Shown one piece after another: positions 32,290 through 34,526 of a stretch of 34,526 nt of DNA. The first letter of the stretch is position 1; each line of letters starts with the position of its first letter. The stretch is taken from positions 1 to 34,526 of the forward strand of contig FTLJ01000554.1 of the NCBI GenBank assembly GCA_900155495.1, read 5' to 3'. Below the pieces are notes generated by a model. The model saw only the letters and a list, made by a program, of their open reading frames with translations. It ran no database searches and was not told the origin of the DNA. The stretch comes from Porogramme epimiltina. Lineage: Eukaryota > Basidiomycota > Agaricomycetes > Polyporales > Polyporaceae. Made by a program: the position numbers and the translations under genes.

Positions 32290-33616
32290 CCGTGCCCCCG
32301 TGCGTTCCGATCGCGGGGCCCCCTACACACATACGTCTACGGCAGAAGCTCGTGCGGCCGAGGCCGCGTCCCCGGGCACAGAGGGGGGCACGCGCAGCCC
32401 GCGCACGAGCGACGCGGGGGCGCGGAGCAAGGTCGGGCGGCGCACTCGCGCAGGGGGCACCACGTGCGTGGGCTCAGGCTTTGTGGCGTTTGCGGCTCGC
32501 ACGCGCAGCTCCCTCGGGCCCTCTTTGGCAGCGAACGTGCTCGATCGCGTGTGCTGGGGGTGCTTCTCTGTGCTAAACATTGACTCGCCGTATCGTCGAG
32601 GTGAGATGGCTGCCAAGTATAACTCGCGGATGACATAGACGTAGACACGGGCAAGGAGTCGGCAGTCGTCCTCGAAGTGCGCCTCAGCGCACCCCGGGCT
32701 CGGAGTCGCGTACGGACCCAGTGCGGCGACGCAGCCCGCCCGCCCGCAAACCAGGTGGGCAGGTGGACAGGCACGCCCGGTCGATCGAGCGCAGAAGCCC
32801 TATCTCTCCGGGGGTCACGAGCGCATATGCTTTCGGAGGTGCGCATACGGCTATGATACAATCTCCTCGGGCCGGAGCGCTCGCCCGGGAGAGCGCGAGG
32901 CGTTCATGAAGCCCGAAGCACCCTCCATAGCCCAGCCGGGAACCGGCGGCCGTGCATGGGCATGAACGGTGGAGGGGAACCGCGGCGGGCGTCGGGCGCG
33001 GCGATAGCCCGGCGCGCATCCCCGGAAGACACAGCGGAGAGTGGCGGGGAGGCGACACGGAAGGCGCTGTTCGCGGCACGTATGGCGCGCGCGATACCGC
33101 AACGGTGTCCGGCGCGGGCGTACTGTGCGCCGAGGCACACCACGCTGCCGCATTAGAAGGCCGGAGGGAGGGCAACGCGCGAAGCGGAACCGCGCTGTGT
33201 CGTACGTGCGGCGGGAAGGGAACTCGAAGCGCCGGCGGTAGACCGGACGCCGAGGGCGCGAGGGGGCTGCGGCCGGGCGCGGGCATCCCCAGGCCTGCAT
33301 ACGTACGTGCGTACCCCACCCCCACGCGAGAGAGGGAGAGAGGGAGAGCAGGCTACCGTTCGTGGCGCGCGCATATATGGGCACGGGGTATGTTAATTTG
33401 GCGTTACACTAGTGGTGGCGATGCCGATGTTTACGCGTACTCGGGATCAAGAAAGGAGGGTGGTATACTAAACGTGTCCCTCGGCGCCCCGTCCCCCTTG
33501 AGAGCGCCGACATATTGCTGCACGAAGAGCCGCAAACGAAGAGCCAAGAGCTACGCGCATCTACAACCGAATACGTCGGAAAGACAGACAGTCCTCGTTC
33601 TAAATGTCCAAGCGCA

Positions 33617-33628
33617 CCCCCCCCCCCC
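33617..33628 (+). repeat. Homopolymer run of 12 C
   Basis: Twelve consecutive C, just 3' (minus strand) of the stop codon of the wall-protein gene. Its length may be misassembled or variable. Confidence 0.8.
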
Positions 33629-33630
33629 GA

Positions 33631-34510
33631 TCAGACCATCCACACCATGAGCCCCACGACGCCCGCCAACCCCACGTTCCCCAATAGCCCCACGACGCCG
33701 GCGCGCCGCACGCCCGCGCTGAAGAACGTCCCGCTCGGCAGCGTCGGCGCGCCCCCCGCGCTCGCGTCGCCCGTCTGCAGCGCCGCCTGCGAGGACGACG
33801 ACGACAGGGGCGCGTGGCTCGAGGTTGCGTTCACGGTCGCGTTTGCGCTCGCTGTGCCGTTTACCGCGGTGCCGTTTACTGCGGTCGTGTTCCCGAGCGC
33901 GGAGGCGGAAGCGGAGGCGCTGGCGGAGGCGGGGTGCGCGCCGGAGCTGGGGGCCGCGGACGCGGACACTGGCGAAGAAGCGATGGCGGAGGGGCCGGAC
34001 GCGTGCGCCGCGGGGTGCGTCGCGCTCGCGGACGAGGGCGGCGCGTGCGGGGCGGAGGTCGCGGGGCTCGCCGGCGCGGAGGTCGTGCGCGCGGGGGAGC
34101 TGGCGGGCTTGACGCTCGAGGTCTTCTTCACCGTCGAGGTCTTGGGCGCAGAGGAGGTCTTGGGGACGGAGGAGGTCTTGGGGACCGTGGTCTTCGGCAC
34201 CGAGGTCGTCTTCGGCACGGAAGAGGTCTTGGGGACGGAGGAGGTCTTGGGCGCGGAGGTGGTCTTTGGGACAGAGGTAGTCTTGCGGACGGAGGTCGTC
34301 GGGGCCACCGTGACCGTGACCGTAACCGTCAGCTCGTCCTCCACCACGCCGAGGGCCTACGAAGTCCAGGTGAGCGCGCGCGTCCCGCAACACATATGAG
34401 GTGGGCAGGCGTACCCGAGACAGCTCCACACCCGCCGGAGCACCAACCGGCGAGGCGACCAGCGAACCCACTGCCGATCGATCAGATACGCAGCACGTTG
34501 CGGCGAGCAT
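33631..34510 (-). CDS. Ser/Thr/Pro-rich, probably GPI-anchored wall protein (5' end uncertain)
   Basis: The main exon (34356-33631) opens right after a splice acceptor (CTTCGTAG). It encodes LTVTVTVTVAPTTS, about a dozen PKTSSV/PKTTSV-type repeats, an Ala/Ser/Pro-rich region, five N-glycosylation sequons (GNTTAVNGTAVNGTASANAT, then NAT), and a C-terminal hydrophobic tail (AGVVGLLGNVGLAGVVGLMV) ending in WMV before TGA 33631-33633. That layout is typical of secreted, O-mannosylated, GPI-anchored fungal cell-wall proteins. A first exon at 34510-34415 (MLAATCCVSDRSAVG) joins in phase through a 58-nt intron (34414-34357), but it is a weak signal peptide and lies 16 bp from the window edge. The true start may be outside the window. 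Role: structural or adhesive at the wall, by inference from composition. Confidence 0.6.
34115..34300 (-). repeat. Tandem 18-nt coding repeats (PKTSSV units)
   Basis: Repeated units reading PKTSSV, PKTTSV, PKTSSA and similar on the minus strand, inside the wall-protein gene. Degenerate copies suggest slippage and selection for Ser/Thr content. Confidence 0.65.
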
Positions 34511-34526
34511 CAGCGGGGGGTGGGGG

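Larger units (their letters stand above)
31819..33630. other. Gene-poor GC-rich stretch
   Basis: No protein-coding gene that I can support. Frames on both strands are Arg/Ala/Pro-rich and motif-free. It contains the 5' region of the tail-anchored gene, a 12-bp GC hairpin (32257-32289), a purine-rich GAGAGG tract near 33328-33350 and a run of 12 C (33617-33628). Confidence 0.4.

Noticed and set aside
1..34526. Secondary-metabolite or mating-type cluster
   Set aside because: I looked for synthase, P450, homeodomain, pheromone (CaaX-ending) and STE3-like receptor signatures and found none. The 7-TM protein does not show STE3 motifs that I could recognise.

Overview
The window looks like nuclear DNA of a GC-rich agaricomycete (Basidiomycota). 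Its genes are split by many short GT-AG introns, mostly 46-100 bp. Several products belong to families I know from mushroom-forming fungi: a divergent BTB/POZ protein, a 7-TM membrane protein, a small kinase-fold protein and a DDE transposase with a long D-to-E spacer. I saw no tRNA, rRNA or CRISPR array. All splice junctions were worked out by eye from frame, phase and GT/AG signals; no transcript data were used.

Layout. (1) 339-901 (+) is the 3' part of an F-box/LRR-like gene cut by the window edge. (2) 953-4912 is a DNA transposon with 34-bp perfect terminal inverted repeats and a spliced transposase gene on the minus strand. It sits about 50 bp past the stop of gene 1. (3) 5411-7286 (-) is a seven-exon BTB/POZ gene. 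(4) 7933-8979 (-) is a three-exon kinase-fold (APH-like) gene. (5) 8980-14321 is a long gene-poor stretch with one weak candidate (13354-13866, -). (6) 14322-15770 (-) is a six-exon 7-TM protein. (7) 15771-19854 is a second gene-poor stretch with orphan splice-donor motifs. (8) 19855-20650 (-) is a five-exon SUMO gene. (9) 21079-24592 (-) encodes a 1009-aa protein with a BAR-like helical N-terminus and a disordered tail. (10) 25702-29357 (-) encodes a 1145-aa multi-pass membrane protein with a Ser/acidic-rich tail. (11) About 29725-30560 is an ambiguous locus. (12) 31104 to about 31818 (-) encodes a probable tail-anchored acidic protein. (13) 33631 to about 34510 (-) encodes a Ser/Thr/Pro-rich, probably GPI-anchored wall protein with PKTSSV-type repeats, at the window edge.

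Every host gene I trust except the left-edge fragment lies on the minus strand. The genes do not form an evident pathway or biosynthetic cluster: one is housekeeping (SUMO) and the rest are lineage-specific signalling, membrane or wall proteins. The least ordinary items are the intact-ended DDE element with its D-133-E catalytic spacing and Cys cluster, and the SUMO gene, whose di-glycine lies in a 20-nt final exon such that keeping the last intron would give a longer protein that cannot be conjugated.
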